Made by a program: the position numbers and the translations under genes. Under the pieces are notes generated by a model, which worked only from the letters and a program-made list of their open reading frames with translations, was not told where the DNA came from and ran no database searches. From an uncultured Devosia sp. (GTDB taxonomy: Bacteria > Pseudomonadota > Alphaproteobacteria > Rhizobiales > Devosiaceae): a stretch of 6,734 bases of DNA. Positions 1 to 5,809 of the stretch are shown here, one piece after another; positions within the stretch are counted from its first letter, which is position 1, and each line of letters opens with the position of its first letter. The DNA lies in assembly GCA_913775215.1 (NCBI GenBank), contig CAJYKO010000167.1:1-6734 (forward strand). Direction: 5' to 3'.

Positions 1-233
1 GCCGCGATGTGATCATACCACGGATCACCGAGCCAGGATTTGGCGGCGCCAACCGGCTTGATGCCGACGGCGAGCAGCGCTTCGGTGCCTTCGTTGGTGA
101 GCACCACGATGCGCTGCGGATTGTCCGGCACATCGGTGACGCCCATGGAATGAGTGATTTCGCGTGCGGCCAGCGGGCCGCCGAAAAGAGCCACCAGGGC
201 CAGTGGCGCGAGAATGGCGGAGAGAGACTTCAT
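1..233 (-). CDS. Iron(III)-siderophore ABC transporter substrate-binding protein, N-terminal part (runs off left edge)
   Basis: This is the periplasmic receptor that would deliver a ferric siderophore to the permease pair encoded divergently. Only the first 77 codons are in the window. From the ATG at 233-231 the protein starts with MKS and a hydrophobic stretch to about residue 20. It ends in PLAA, a plausible Sec signal peptide with cleavage near residue 23. The mature start then reads as a typical FecB/FhuD-type domain (Peripla_BP_2): DVPDNPQRIVVL, then NEGTEALLAVGIKPVGAA, then GDPWYDHI. These match the first strand, the helix and the ligand-cleft entry of that fold. An AGAAGGG ribosome binding site lies 6 bases upstream of the ATG. 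The siderophore cannot be named from this fragment. Its position back to back with the FecCD-type operon and the shared promoter region support joint iron control. Confidence 0.88.
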   Translation of the reverse strand, partial: MKSLSAILAPLALVALFGGPLAAREITHSMGVTDVPDNPQRIVVLTNEGTEALLAVGIKPVGAAKSWLGDPWYDHIA

Positions 234-250
234 GGCTGCCCTTCTATTCT

Positions 251-265
251 TGACATCAAGCATCA
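251..265. promoter_or_regulatory. Possible IRO (RirA) box 1
   Basis: The sequence TGACATCAAGCATCA fits the TGA-N9-TCA pattern of the iron-responsive operator bound by RirA in rhizobia and relatives. It overlaps the plus-strand TTGACA at 250-255, where a repressor would block RNA polymerase. The assignment rests on a six-base pattern, so it is tentative. A second match 50 bases away in a siderophore-uptake promoter strengthens it. Confidence 0.42.
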
Positions 266-283
266 GAAATTGGATGGGTGCAA

Positions 284-307
284 ACAGTCAGAATTCAATA
301 TGACTGT
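284..307. repeat. 7-base perfect dyad (ACAGTCA / TGACTGT) with 10-base spacer
   Basis: ACAGTCA at 284-290 is the exact reverse complement of TGACTGT at 301-307, with GAATTCAATA between. Arm centres are 17 bases apart, a spacing compatible with a dimeric regulator or a weak hairpin. It lies upstream of the permease gene and overlaps IRO-like box 2. No regulator is assigned. Confidence 0.4.
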
Positions 308-315
308 CAATATCA
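301..315. promoter_or_regulatory. Possible IRO (RirA) box 2
   Basis: The sequence TGACTGTCAATATCA again fits TGA-N9-TCA. It contains the minus-strand TTGACA (310-305) that would serve the binding-protein gene. Box 1 and box 2 share TGAC at the left and ATCA at the right. Its left end also forms one arm of the dyad at 284-307, so a different regulator could use the same bases. Confidence 0.42.
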
Positions 316-343
316 GCATTACGAGGCAGGCTTGGCTTCCCCA

Positions 344-1354
344 ATGGCGCTTCCGAACGGGTGGTCCCGGCTGGGGTCTACAAAAGCGACCGTCTATGCC
401 GGGCTGATGGGGCTTCTTGCCCTTTCCGTGCTGATGAGCCTGACGCTGGGCTACAAGATCTATTCGCTCGGCCAGGTTTTTGGCGCCCTTTTTGCCCATG
501 ATGGGTCGGAGACCGCCGTGGTCATTGCCGGATTGCGGCTGCCACGGGCTCTCATTGCGCCACTGACCGGCGCGGCACTCGGCATGGCCGGAGTAATGGT
601 GCAGACACTGTCGCGCAATCGGATTGCCTCGCCCGATACGCTGGGGCTCAATGGCGGGGCGTCGCTGGCGGTCGTTGTGGGCAGTGTGGTCTTTGGCGTG
701 CAATCGCTGGTGGGATTGTCGCTCGCCGCGGCTTTTGGCGCCTTTATCACTAGTATCGTGGTCTTCGGCGTTGCGGCGAGCGCGGGCGGTCTCTCGCCAC
801 TCAAAATCGTGCTGGTGGGTGTGACCTTTGCTAGCCTTTCGCATGCGCTGGTCGAAGTGATCCTGACGAGCAATGAAGCGCAGCTTCAGCAATTGCTGTT
901 CTGGCTTTCCGGCGCCTTTGTCGATCGGCCGATCAACCTTTTTTACAATGGATTGCCGGTGGTGCTGGTCGGCGCCGTCCTGGGCATCGGGCTGTCGCGG
1001 GCGCTCGATGCGCTACAGGCCGATGACTCGACTGCGGCAGGGTTGGGCGTGCCGTTGGCGGCTGTGCGGGGATTAGCATTCTTGGCCGTGGCGCTGCTGA
1101 CGGGGGCCGCGGTGTCTATGGCAGGACCAGTGGCCTTTGTTGGGCTTGTCGTGCCCCATGCCGCGCGGCGATTGGTTGGACTGAGGCATATTCACCAACT
1201 GCCGGCGGCGGCGCTGTTCGGGGCAGTCTATACGACGCTTGCCGATGTGGCGGCGCGGTACGTGATCTATCCGGTCGAGGCGCCGGTGGGCGCTATCACG
1301 GCCGTAGTGGGCGCCGTGGTGCTGCTCGTGCTTTTGGCGCGGAGGGCGGCATGA
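344..1354 (+). CDS. FecCD-family iron-siderophore ABC transporter permease 1
   Basis: This is an inner-membrane permease of the BtuC/FecCD family, one half of the channel that passes a ferric siderophore into the cytoplasm. From the ATG at 344 it has 336 residues, the usual family length. Most of the chain is hydrophobic. Family signatures are visible: RLPR at about 65-68, the G-A-x-L-x-x-x-G-x-x-x-Q segment at 76-87, and N-x-x-A-S-P-D-T-L-G at 92-101. FVGLVVPHAAR, the ATPase-coupling loop region, begins near 265, and APVGAITA near 313-320. The start is uncertain. A TTG at 332 is better placed behind GAGG (323-326) and would add 4 residues. An upstream ATG at 278 would put both the dyad and IRO-like box 2 inside the gene and is unlikely. 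It overlaps permease 2 by ATGA, which implies translational coupling. Confidence 0.9.
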   Translation: MALPNGWSRLGSTKATVYAGLMGLLALSVLMSLTLGYKIYSLGQVFGALFAHDGSETAVVIAGLRLPRALIAPLTGAALGMAGVMVQTLSRNRIASPDTLGLNGGASLAVVVGSVVFGVQSLVGLSLAAAFGAFITSIVVFGVAASAGGLSPLKIVLVGVTFASLSHALVEVILTSNEAQLQQLLFWLSGAFVDRPINLFYNGLPVVLVGAVLGIGLSRALDALQADDSTAAGLGVPLAAVRGLAFLAVALLTGAAVSMAGPVAFVGLVVPHAARRLVGLRHIHQLPAAALFGAVYTTLADVAARYVIYPVEAPVGAITAVVGAVVLLVLLARRAA

Positions 1355-2394
1355 GCCTGGTGATGGATAGAACCAGTGCGCAACGCGGCCTCGGGATCGG
1401 CATGATCGTGCTGATCGTTTTCGGGCTTTTCGTGCTGCTGGGGCTGGCCGGGATCGGGTTCGGCTCGACCTGGATTTCGCTCGATAAAGTCTTGCATGTC
1501 CTTGTGGGAGGCGGGGAGAAATCCGAGCGGCTCGTCGTGCTGCAATTGCGCATGCCGCGCGTCATGGCGGCGGCGGTTGCCGGCGGAGCGATTGCCTTTT
1601 CGGGCTATCTGCTGCAGCGCATTACGCGCAATGAACTCGCTTCGCCCGGTGTGCTCGGCGTGGTCGACGGCGCGGCCTTGGGTGTCGTCCTGTTTCTTGC
1701 CCTCTATTCCAATGAATCCAACGCGCTGACCGTGCCGGTGGCGTGGCAGCCGCTGGCGGCGGCGATCGGCGCGCTGGCCGCGATCACGCTCGTTTTCATT
1801 CTCTCCGGACGGCAGGCGTCTTCCGCCATTCGGCTCATTCTCTTCGGTATCGCCGTGGCGGCCGTGGCCAAGGCGCTGACGACGATCTTCATGCTGATCG
1901 GGCCGATCTATCAGGCGGCGCAGGCGGCGCGTTGGCTCGCTGGGTCAGTCAATGCCATCGGTTGGGGCGAAATCCAGATCATGGCTTGGTCGCTGCTGCC
2001 GGTGGTGGTCATTGCCGGACTTTTGGCGCGAGAACTGCCACCCGCCGATCTCGACGACGTCTCGTCGCGCAGTATCGGGCTCAATCTGCCGGTCTATCGC
2101 GTGACGATGTTCGCGGTCGCGGCGCTCTTGACCGCGATCGCCGTCGCCTTTGTCGGTGGGGTCGGCTTCATCGGGCTGATCGCGCCGCATCTGGCACGAT
2201 CGCTGGTGGGACGCGCGCGCTTTGCGGGCATTGTCACCGCGATGATGCTGGGCGCGATGATGCTGGTGGGCGCCGATCTCCTGGTGCGTGTCGCCTTTGC
2301 GCCGACCGAAGTGCCGGCAGGAACGGTGACTGCAATCGTCGGCGCGCCCTATTTCCTCTTTCTCTTGATGCGCAAGGACAAGACCAATGGCTGA
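1351..2394 (+). CDS. FecCD-family iron-siderophore ABC transporter permease 2
   Basis: This is the second membrane subunit of the importer, expected to pair with permease 1 as a heterodimer. It has 347 residues and is mostly membrane-spanning. Visible family motifs are RMPR at 67-70, GGAIAFSGYLLQ at 78-89 followed by N-E-L-A-S-P-G, FIGLIAPHLAR starting near 273, EVPAGTVTA near 320, and the closing GAPYF before the last helix. The ATG at 1351 follows GGAGG (1341-1345) with a 5-base spacer and shares ATGA with the stop of permease 1. The stop overlaps the ATPase start (ATGGCTGA, 2387-2394). The three genes should be made in a fixed ratio from one transcript. Confidence 0.92.
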   Translation: MSLVMDRTSAQRGLGIGMIVLIVFGLFVLLGLAGIGFGSTWISLDKVLHVLVGGGEKSERLVVLQLRMPRVMAAAVAGGAIAFSGYLLQRITRNELASPGVLGVVDGAALGVVLFLALYSNESNALTVPVAWQPLAAAIGALAAITLVFILSGRQASSAIRLILFGIAVAAVAKALTTIFMLIGPIYQAAQAARWLAGSVNAIGWGEIQIMAWSLLPVVVIAGLLARELPPADLDDVSSRSIGLNLPVYRVTMFAVAALLTAIAVAFVGGVGFIGLIAPHLARSLVGRARFAGIVTAMMLGAMMLVGADLLVRVAFAPTEVPAGTVTAIVGAPYFLFLLMRKDKTNG

Positions 2395-3211
2395 GCTCGC
2401 CCCAAGCCGCATCGAGGTGCGTGACCTCACGCTGATGTATGGGCACGATACAGTGCTCGACGCGCTGAGCTTGCCGGTACCAGCGGGCAAGGTGACGGTT
2501 TTGGCGGGGCCGAACGGCTGCGGAAAATCGACGCTCTTGCGCGCCATCCGCCGGTTGCATCAAGGCCAGCGCGGGCAGATCCTGCTCGATGGCGTTGATA
2601 TCGGCGCGTTCGGGGCCAAGGACCTCGCTCGACAGATCGGACTTCTGGCGCAAAGTCCTTCGGAGCCACCGGATATGAGCGTCGAAGAGCTGGTGCGCCT
2701 CGGCCGCTATCCACATCAGGCGATGTTGCAGCCCTGGAGCGAGAAGGATGGCGCGGCCGTCAATCGCGCCATGGGAGGCACGGGCGTCGATAACCTTCGG
2801 CATCGCCGGATCGGGTCGCTCTCCGGTGGGCAATTGCAACGCGCCTGGATCGCCATGGTGCTCGCGCAGGAGACAGAAGTCATTTGCCTCGATGAGCCGG
2901 TCAACCATCTCGACATGGCCCATCAACTCGATTGCCTTGACCTCGTCGCCAAGCTCAATCGCGAGGATGGGCGAACTATCGTGCTCGTCCTCCACGATCT
3001 CAACCTTGCCGCGCGCTATGCCGACCAATTGGTCTTCGTGCACGAAGGACGGGTGCGGGCCCTGGGGCAGCCGGAAGCGCTGATGACGCCGGAGCTTCTG
3101 GCCGAGGTGTTCGAGGTTGATGCCGCAATTATGACCGACCCGGTGCACGGTCGGCCGATCTGTATTCCGCGCGGACGCGCCAAAGCAAAAAGCGCGCGGG
3201 AAGTCGCCTAG
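2387..3211 (+). CDS. Iron-siderophore ABC transporter ATP-binding protein (FepC/FecE-like)
   Basis: This is the cytoplasmic ATPase that drives the two permeases. It has 274 residues and every expected ABC motif: Walker A GPNGCGKST (41-49), Q-loop glutamine 89, signature LSGGQ (145-149), Walker B VICLDE (165-170), D-loop aspartate in HLDMAHQ and switch histidine 203 in LVLHDLN. The stretch EELVRLGRYPHQ followed by W-S-E-K-D is typical of ferric-siderophore ATPases such as FepC. The residue after LDEP is V where siderophore ATPases usually have T, which is minor. An AAGGA site (2374-2378) lies 8 bases before the ATG inside the end of permease 2. The lysine- and arginine-rich tail ends at a TAG that overlaps the stop of the convergent regulator gene by 4 bases. 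Confidence 0.93.
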   Translation: MAELAPSRIEVRDLTLMYGHDTVLDALSLPVPAGKVTVLAGPNGCGKSTLLRAIRRLHQGQRGQILLDGVDIGAFGAKDLARQIGLLAQSPSEPPDMSVEELVRLGRYPHQAMLQPWSEKDGAAVNRAMGGTGVDNLRHRRIGSLSGGQLQRAWIAMVLAQETEVICLDEPVNHLDMAHQLDCLDLVAKLNREDGRTIVLVLHDLNLAARYADQLVFVHEGRVRALGQPEALMTPELLAEVFEVDAAIMTDPVHGRPICIPRGRAKAKSAREVA

Positions 3212-3214
3212 GCG
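3205..3214. repeat. 10-base perfect palindrome over the convergent stop codons
   Basis: CGCCTAGGCG is its own reverse complement. The ATPase gene stops at TAG 3209-3211 on the plus strand and the regulator stops at TAG 3210-3208 on the minus strand, both inside this palindrome. Both proteins therefore end in GCC-TAG (alanine, stop). No separate intergenic terminator fits between the genes. Confidence 0.75.
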
Positions 3215-4254
3215 CTGATGGCCATTGGCTCAGGCTGGGTCATGAGTTCACGAATTTCGCACCAGCGATTCTGAAACGCGACGACACAGCAAGGGTCGAA
3301 ATGCGTGCCCGAGCAGCGGACGATTTCGGCGTAGGCTTCGTCGAGCGACCAGGCGCGTTTATAGGGCCGCTCCGAACAGAGCGCGTCGAAAACGTCGGCT
3401 AGCGCGACGATACGCGCTTCGAGCGGAATGGCTTCGCCCTTGAGACCATCGGGATAGCCGGTGCCGTCCCACTTTTCGTGGTGGCGGAGGGCGATGAGCT
3501 CGGCTGTCTGGATCAGCTCGGAATCGCCATTGCTTAGGATATTGGCGCCGATGGTGACATGTTCGCGCATACGCCCGACCTCGTCGGCACTGAGCTTTCC
3601 GGGCTTTGAAAGAATGGCATCGGCAATAGCGATCTTGCCGACATCGTGAAGAGGCGCGGCAAGATAGATCATCCGGCACTGCTCGGCGCTGAGCCCGAGA
3701 CCTTCGCCGATCAATTGGCAGATCTGGGCGACGCGGGAAACGTGTTCGCCCGTATCGCCGTCGCGATATTCGATGGCGCGGGCGAGGCGCCAGATAATCT
3801 CTTCCTCGCGGGCGAGAAGATGGGCCGTTGCCTTTTCGACTTCACGGGCCAGATGCTTGGCCTGATCGGCCAGTTCGACCTGGGCCATGCGGAGCGCAAG
3901 GAGATTGCCGACGCGGGCCTTCAACTCCGTAGCGTCGAAGGGTTTGGTCAAAAAATCATTGGCGCCGACCCGGATGGCCTCAATGCGGATGGCCTTATCG
4001 ATATCGGAGGTGACCATGATGATGGGCACGGTCCGATACCGGGCGCAGGCGCGCAGGGCCTGGGTGAACGCGATGCCGTCCATTTCCGGCATGATGTGAT
4101 CCACCAGCACGATATCGTATTGATAGAGATCGCAGCGATCCAGCGCCTCAAGCGGATTGAGGCAGAGGTCGATATTGTCCCCTACCACCTCCCGAACGAC
4201 CGAACCCAATAAGGCAAGGCTCGATCGGCTATCATCAACGATCAGCACGTGCAC
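3208..4254 (-). CDS. Response regulator with HD-GYP domain, predicted cyclic di-GMP phosphodiesterase (RpfG-type)
   Basis: The 348-residue protein has an N-terminal receiver domain (about 3-118), a charged helical linker (about 120-160) and an HD-GYP output domain (about 155-340). In the receiver, D7 and D8 form the acidic pocket, D52 in LVDHIMPEMDG is the phosphoacceptor, and T82 and K104 are the switch residues. In the output domain, H203-D204 (LHDVGK) is the metal-binding pair, followed by HHE at 258-260 and GYP at 266-268 within DGTGYPDGLKG, then ARIVALADVFDAL. All HD-GYP hallmarks are present, so it should hydrolyse cyclic di-GMP when phosphorylated. The start is a GTG at 4254-4252 behind a GGGGGG stretch; the receiver core begins two residues later. 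No partner histidine kinase is in the window. The gene stands between two unrelated operons and shows no promoter I can define firmly. Confidence 0.93.
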   Translation of the reverse strand: MHVLIVDDSRSSLALLGSVVREVVGDNIDLCLNPLEALDRCDLYQYDIVLVDHIMPEMDGIAFTQALRACARYRTVPIIMVTSDIDKAIRIEAIRVGANDFLTKPFDATELKARVGNLLALRMAQVELADQAKHLAREVEKATAHLLAREEEIIWRLARAIEYRDGDTGEHVSRVAQICQLIGEGLGLSAEQCRMIYLAAPLHDVGKIAIADAILSKPGKLSADEVGRMREHVTIGANILSNGDSELIQTAELIALRHHEKWDGTGYPDGLKGEAIPLEARIVALADVFDALCSERPYKRAWSLDEAYAEIVRCSGTHFDPCCVVAFQNRWCEIRELMTQPEPMAISA

Positions 4255-4354
4255 GGTAGACGCCCCCCGGCAATAACGGACCGATCCTATGAAGCACCCC
4301 TTATTCAGAGCTTAATATTTGCGGCAGAAACGGGCCGAACGGGGGCATGGTTTA

Positions 4355-5641
4355 CTAGGGCTTTCCGGCACCAATAAATTTGTTCTCGGCAATAGAAGCC
4401 GGTTTCATCTCGATCGAGAAGCCGGGGCGCTCGGGCGGCATATAGGCGGCATTCTGGATGACACAGGGATCGAGGAAATGCTCGTGGAGATGATCGACAT
4501 ATTCGATCACACGGCCATCCTTGGTGCCGGAGACGACCAGATAGTCAATCATCGAGAGATGCTGGACATATTCGCAAAGGCCGACCCCGCCGGCATGCGG
4601 CCAGACGGCTTTTTTGTATTTTGCCGCCATAAGGAGAACCGAAAGAACTTCGTTGAGGCCGCCGATGCGGCAGGCATCGATCTGCACCACGTCGATGGCG
4701 TCGCGGGTGATGAACTGCTTAAAGAGGATGCGGTTCTGGCACATTTAGCCGGTCGCGACCTTCACCGGGCCAATGGCTTCGCGGATTTTCCGGTGGCCTT
4801 CGACGTCGTCGGGACTGGTTGGTTCCTCGATGAAATAGGGATTAAACCGCTTGAGTTGGTTGACCCAATCAATAGCCTGATCGACTTCCCAGACCTGGTT
4901 GGCGTCGATCATCAGGTAGCGATCTGGCCCCATTATGGACCGGACAATTTCAAGGCGCCGGATATCGTCGGCGAGGTCGCGGCCGACTTTCATCTTGATG
5001 TGGGTAAATCCTTCGGCAACGGCTTCGGTCGCTAGGCGCGTCAGCTTTTCGTTGGAATAGCCAAGCCAGCCGGCCGAGGTCGTGTAGCAACGATAACCTT
5101 CGGCGCGCAGCTTGGCGATGCGATCGGCCTTGCCGGGTTCGGCAGCCTTGAAGATGGCGAGCACCTCTTCAGGCGTGATGGCGTCGGTGAGGTAGCGGAA
5201 GTCGATGATGGAAACGAGCTGTTCGGGGCTCATTTCGGCGACGTAAAGCCAAACCGGCTTTTTGGCGCGCTTGGCGAGAAGGTCCCAGACGGCGTTGACC
5301 ACCGCGCCGGTCGCAAGATGCATCGCGCCCTTGTCGGGGCCGATCCAGCGCAGTTGGCTATCGCCGGTCATATGGCGCCAGAAACGGCCGGGGTTTTCTT
5401 CGATCCAGTCGAGATCGAGGTTGGTGACGCGCTCGGTGAGCGCGGCAATGGCGGCGCATACGACCTCATTGCCGCGGCCGATGGTGAAGGTGAGGCCATG
5501 ACCTTCGAGGTCGCCATCGGTGCCGAGGACGACATAGGCTGCTGAGTAATCGGGATCGGGGTTCATCGCGTCGGAGCCGTCGAGCGAGGCCGAGGTAGGG
5601 AAGCGGAGATCGTGGGTGGTGAGGGTTGTGATCTTAGTCAT
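4355..5641 (-). pseudogene. fucD: L-fuconate dehydratase (fucD) interrupted by an in-frame TAA
   Basis: FucD is an enolase-superfamily enzyme that dehydrates L-fuconate to 2-keto-3-deoxy-L-fuconate. The frame has 298 codons, a TAA at 4747-4745, then 129 more codons in the same phase to TAG-TAA at 4357-4352. Repaired, it would be 428 residues, normal for the family. K216-M-K218, D246 in MIDANQ and E272 in FIEEP are intact, as are D322 in QIDACR and H349 in WPHAGG, the catalytic dyad. Numbering follows the Xanthomonas enzyme, as I recall it, offset by two. By that spacing the third Mg2+ ligand glutamate falls exactly on codon 299, which is TAA; the expected motif around it is ATGE(M/H)CQNR. A single G-to-T change from GAA explains it. 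The start has GGAG 7-8 bases upstream. Conservation elsewhere suggests a very recent lesion or a base-call error. Confidence 0.85.
4745..4747 (-). other. Premature TAA replacing the third Mg2+-ligand Glu codon of fucD
   Basis: Reading the minus strand, codons run GTC GCG ACC GGC TAA ATG TGC CAG AAC CGC. The family consensus is VATGE followed by M or H and CQNR, so TAA stands where GAA is expected. The phase is unchanged on both sides, which excludes a frameshift. The following ATG could in principle restart translation, but I see no ribosome binding site at proper distance before it. Confidence 0.85.
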
Positions 5642-5657
5642 GTGCGTGCTCCGGGAT

Positions 5658-5809
5658 ACCCCTCACCCGCCCTTCGGGCACCCTCCCCCACAAGAGGAGA
5701 GGGGGGCATCGTCGCTGTGTAGGTCTCGGTTTTTCCTTCTCCCCTTGTGGGAGAAGGTGGCGCGTAGCTCACTGAATTCGCGTTTGCGAATTCAGTTGGG
5801 ATGAAGGGT
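5658..5809. repeat. Composite palindromic intergenic repeat (Rhizobiales type)
   Basis: The outer arms are ACCCCTCACCC (5658-5668) and the near-complement CCCATGAAGGGT-like end at 5798-5809 (read GGGATGAAGGGT). They pair at all but about one position with one gap. Inside them 5680-5703 and 5735-5758 pair at 20 of 24 positions around a 31-base loop. Both inner arms carry the CCCACAAG/CTTGTGGG core. From memory, sequences with this core plus GGTGGCGCG and GGATGAGGGG ends recur many times in intergenic DNA of Devosia and other Hyphomicrobiales. The element fills the gap between the SDR stop and fucD and ends on the SDR stop codon. In RNA it would fold into a large hairpin that could separate expression of the two genes. 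Confidence 0.65.
5771..5796. repeat. Perfect 11-base-pair hairpin with a 4-base loop
   Basis: ACTGAATTCGC at 5771-5781 is exactly complementary to GCGAATTCAGT at 5786-5796, with loop GTTT. The stem contains a GAATTC on each side. It lies within the larger palindromic repeat, between its inner and outer right arms. No U-tract follows on either strand, so it is not a standard intrinsic terminator. It may be part of the repeat's own structure or a signal for transcript processing. Confidence 0.6.

Larger units (their letters stand above)
234..343. promoter_or_regulatory. Divergent promoter region of the siderophore uptake genes
   Basis: These roughly 110 bases separate the binding-protein start (minus) from the permease start (plus) and are AT-richer than the flanks. 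A TTGACA hexamer faces the plus strand at 250-255. Another faces the minus strand at 310-305. Both are good -35 candidates, but no strong -10 hexamer lies 16-18 bases downstream of either, so the promoters are only suggested. The region also carries two TGA-N9-TCA boxes and a 7-base dyad, described separately. It must contain the promoters for both directions because nothing else lies between the two start codons. Confidence 0.6.

Noticed and set aside
1743..2435. Plus-strand open frame of 230 codons in another phase of permease 2
   Set aside because: It is rich in Arg, Gly and Ala, as is typical of off-frame reading in GC-rich DNA. The permease phase carries the family motifs.
2234..3148. 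Minus-strand open frame of 304 codons opposite permease 2 and the ATPase
   Set aside because: It runs through two well-supported genes without any recognisable motif, and its composition mirrors the opposite strand.
3135..3154. CCGACC/GGTCGG hairpin near the end of the ATPase gene as a terminator
   Set aside because: The stem is only 6 pairs with an 8-base loop, lies inside the coding sequence and has no T-run after it.
3646..4212. Plus-strand open frame of 188 codons opposite the response regulator
   Set aside because: The minus strand encodes an intact REC-HD-GYP protein with all key residues. The antisense frame shows no domain.
4255..4354. Possible terminator of fucD and promoter of the HD-GYP gene in the 100-base gap
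   Set aside because: Only weak dyads (CCGTTCGG) and a weak TTAAGC/CATAGG pair on the minus strand are visible. Neither is strong enough to annotate.
4319..5035. Plus-strand open frame of 238 codons opposite fucD
   Set aside because: It lies antisense to a strongly conserved enolase-superfamily frame, has no recognisable motif and no convincing ribosome binding site. It is a GC-rich shadow frame.
4355..5641. A frameshift as the cause of the broken fucD
   Set aside because: Codon phase is identical before and after the TAA, so a substitution explains it. No insertion or deletion is needed. Recoding to selenocysteine or pyrrolysine does not apply because the codon is TAA.
5658..5809. Repeat as a CRISPR array or an insertion sequence
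   Set aside because: There are no evenly spaced direct repeats, no transposase frame and no target-site duplication that I can see. The structure is an inverted intergenic repeat.
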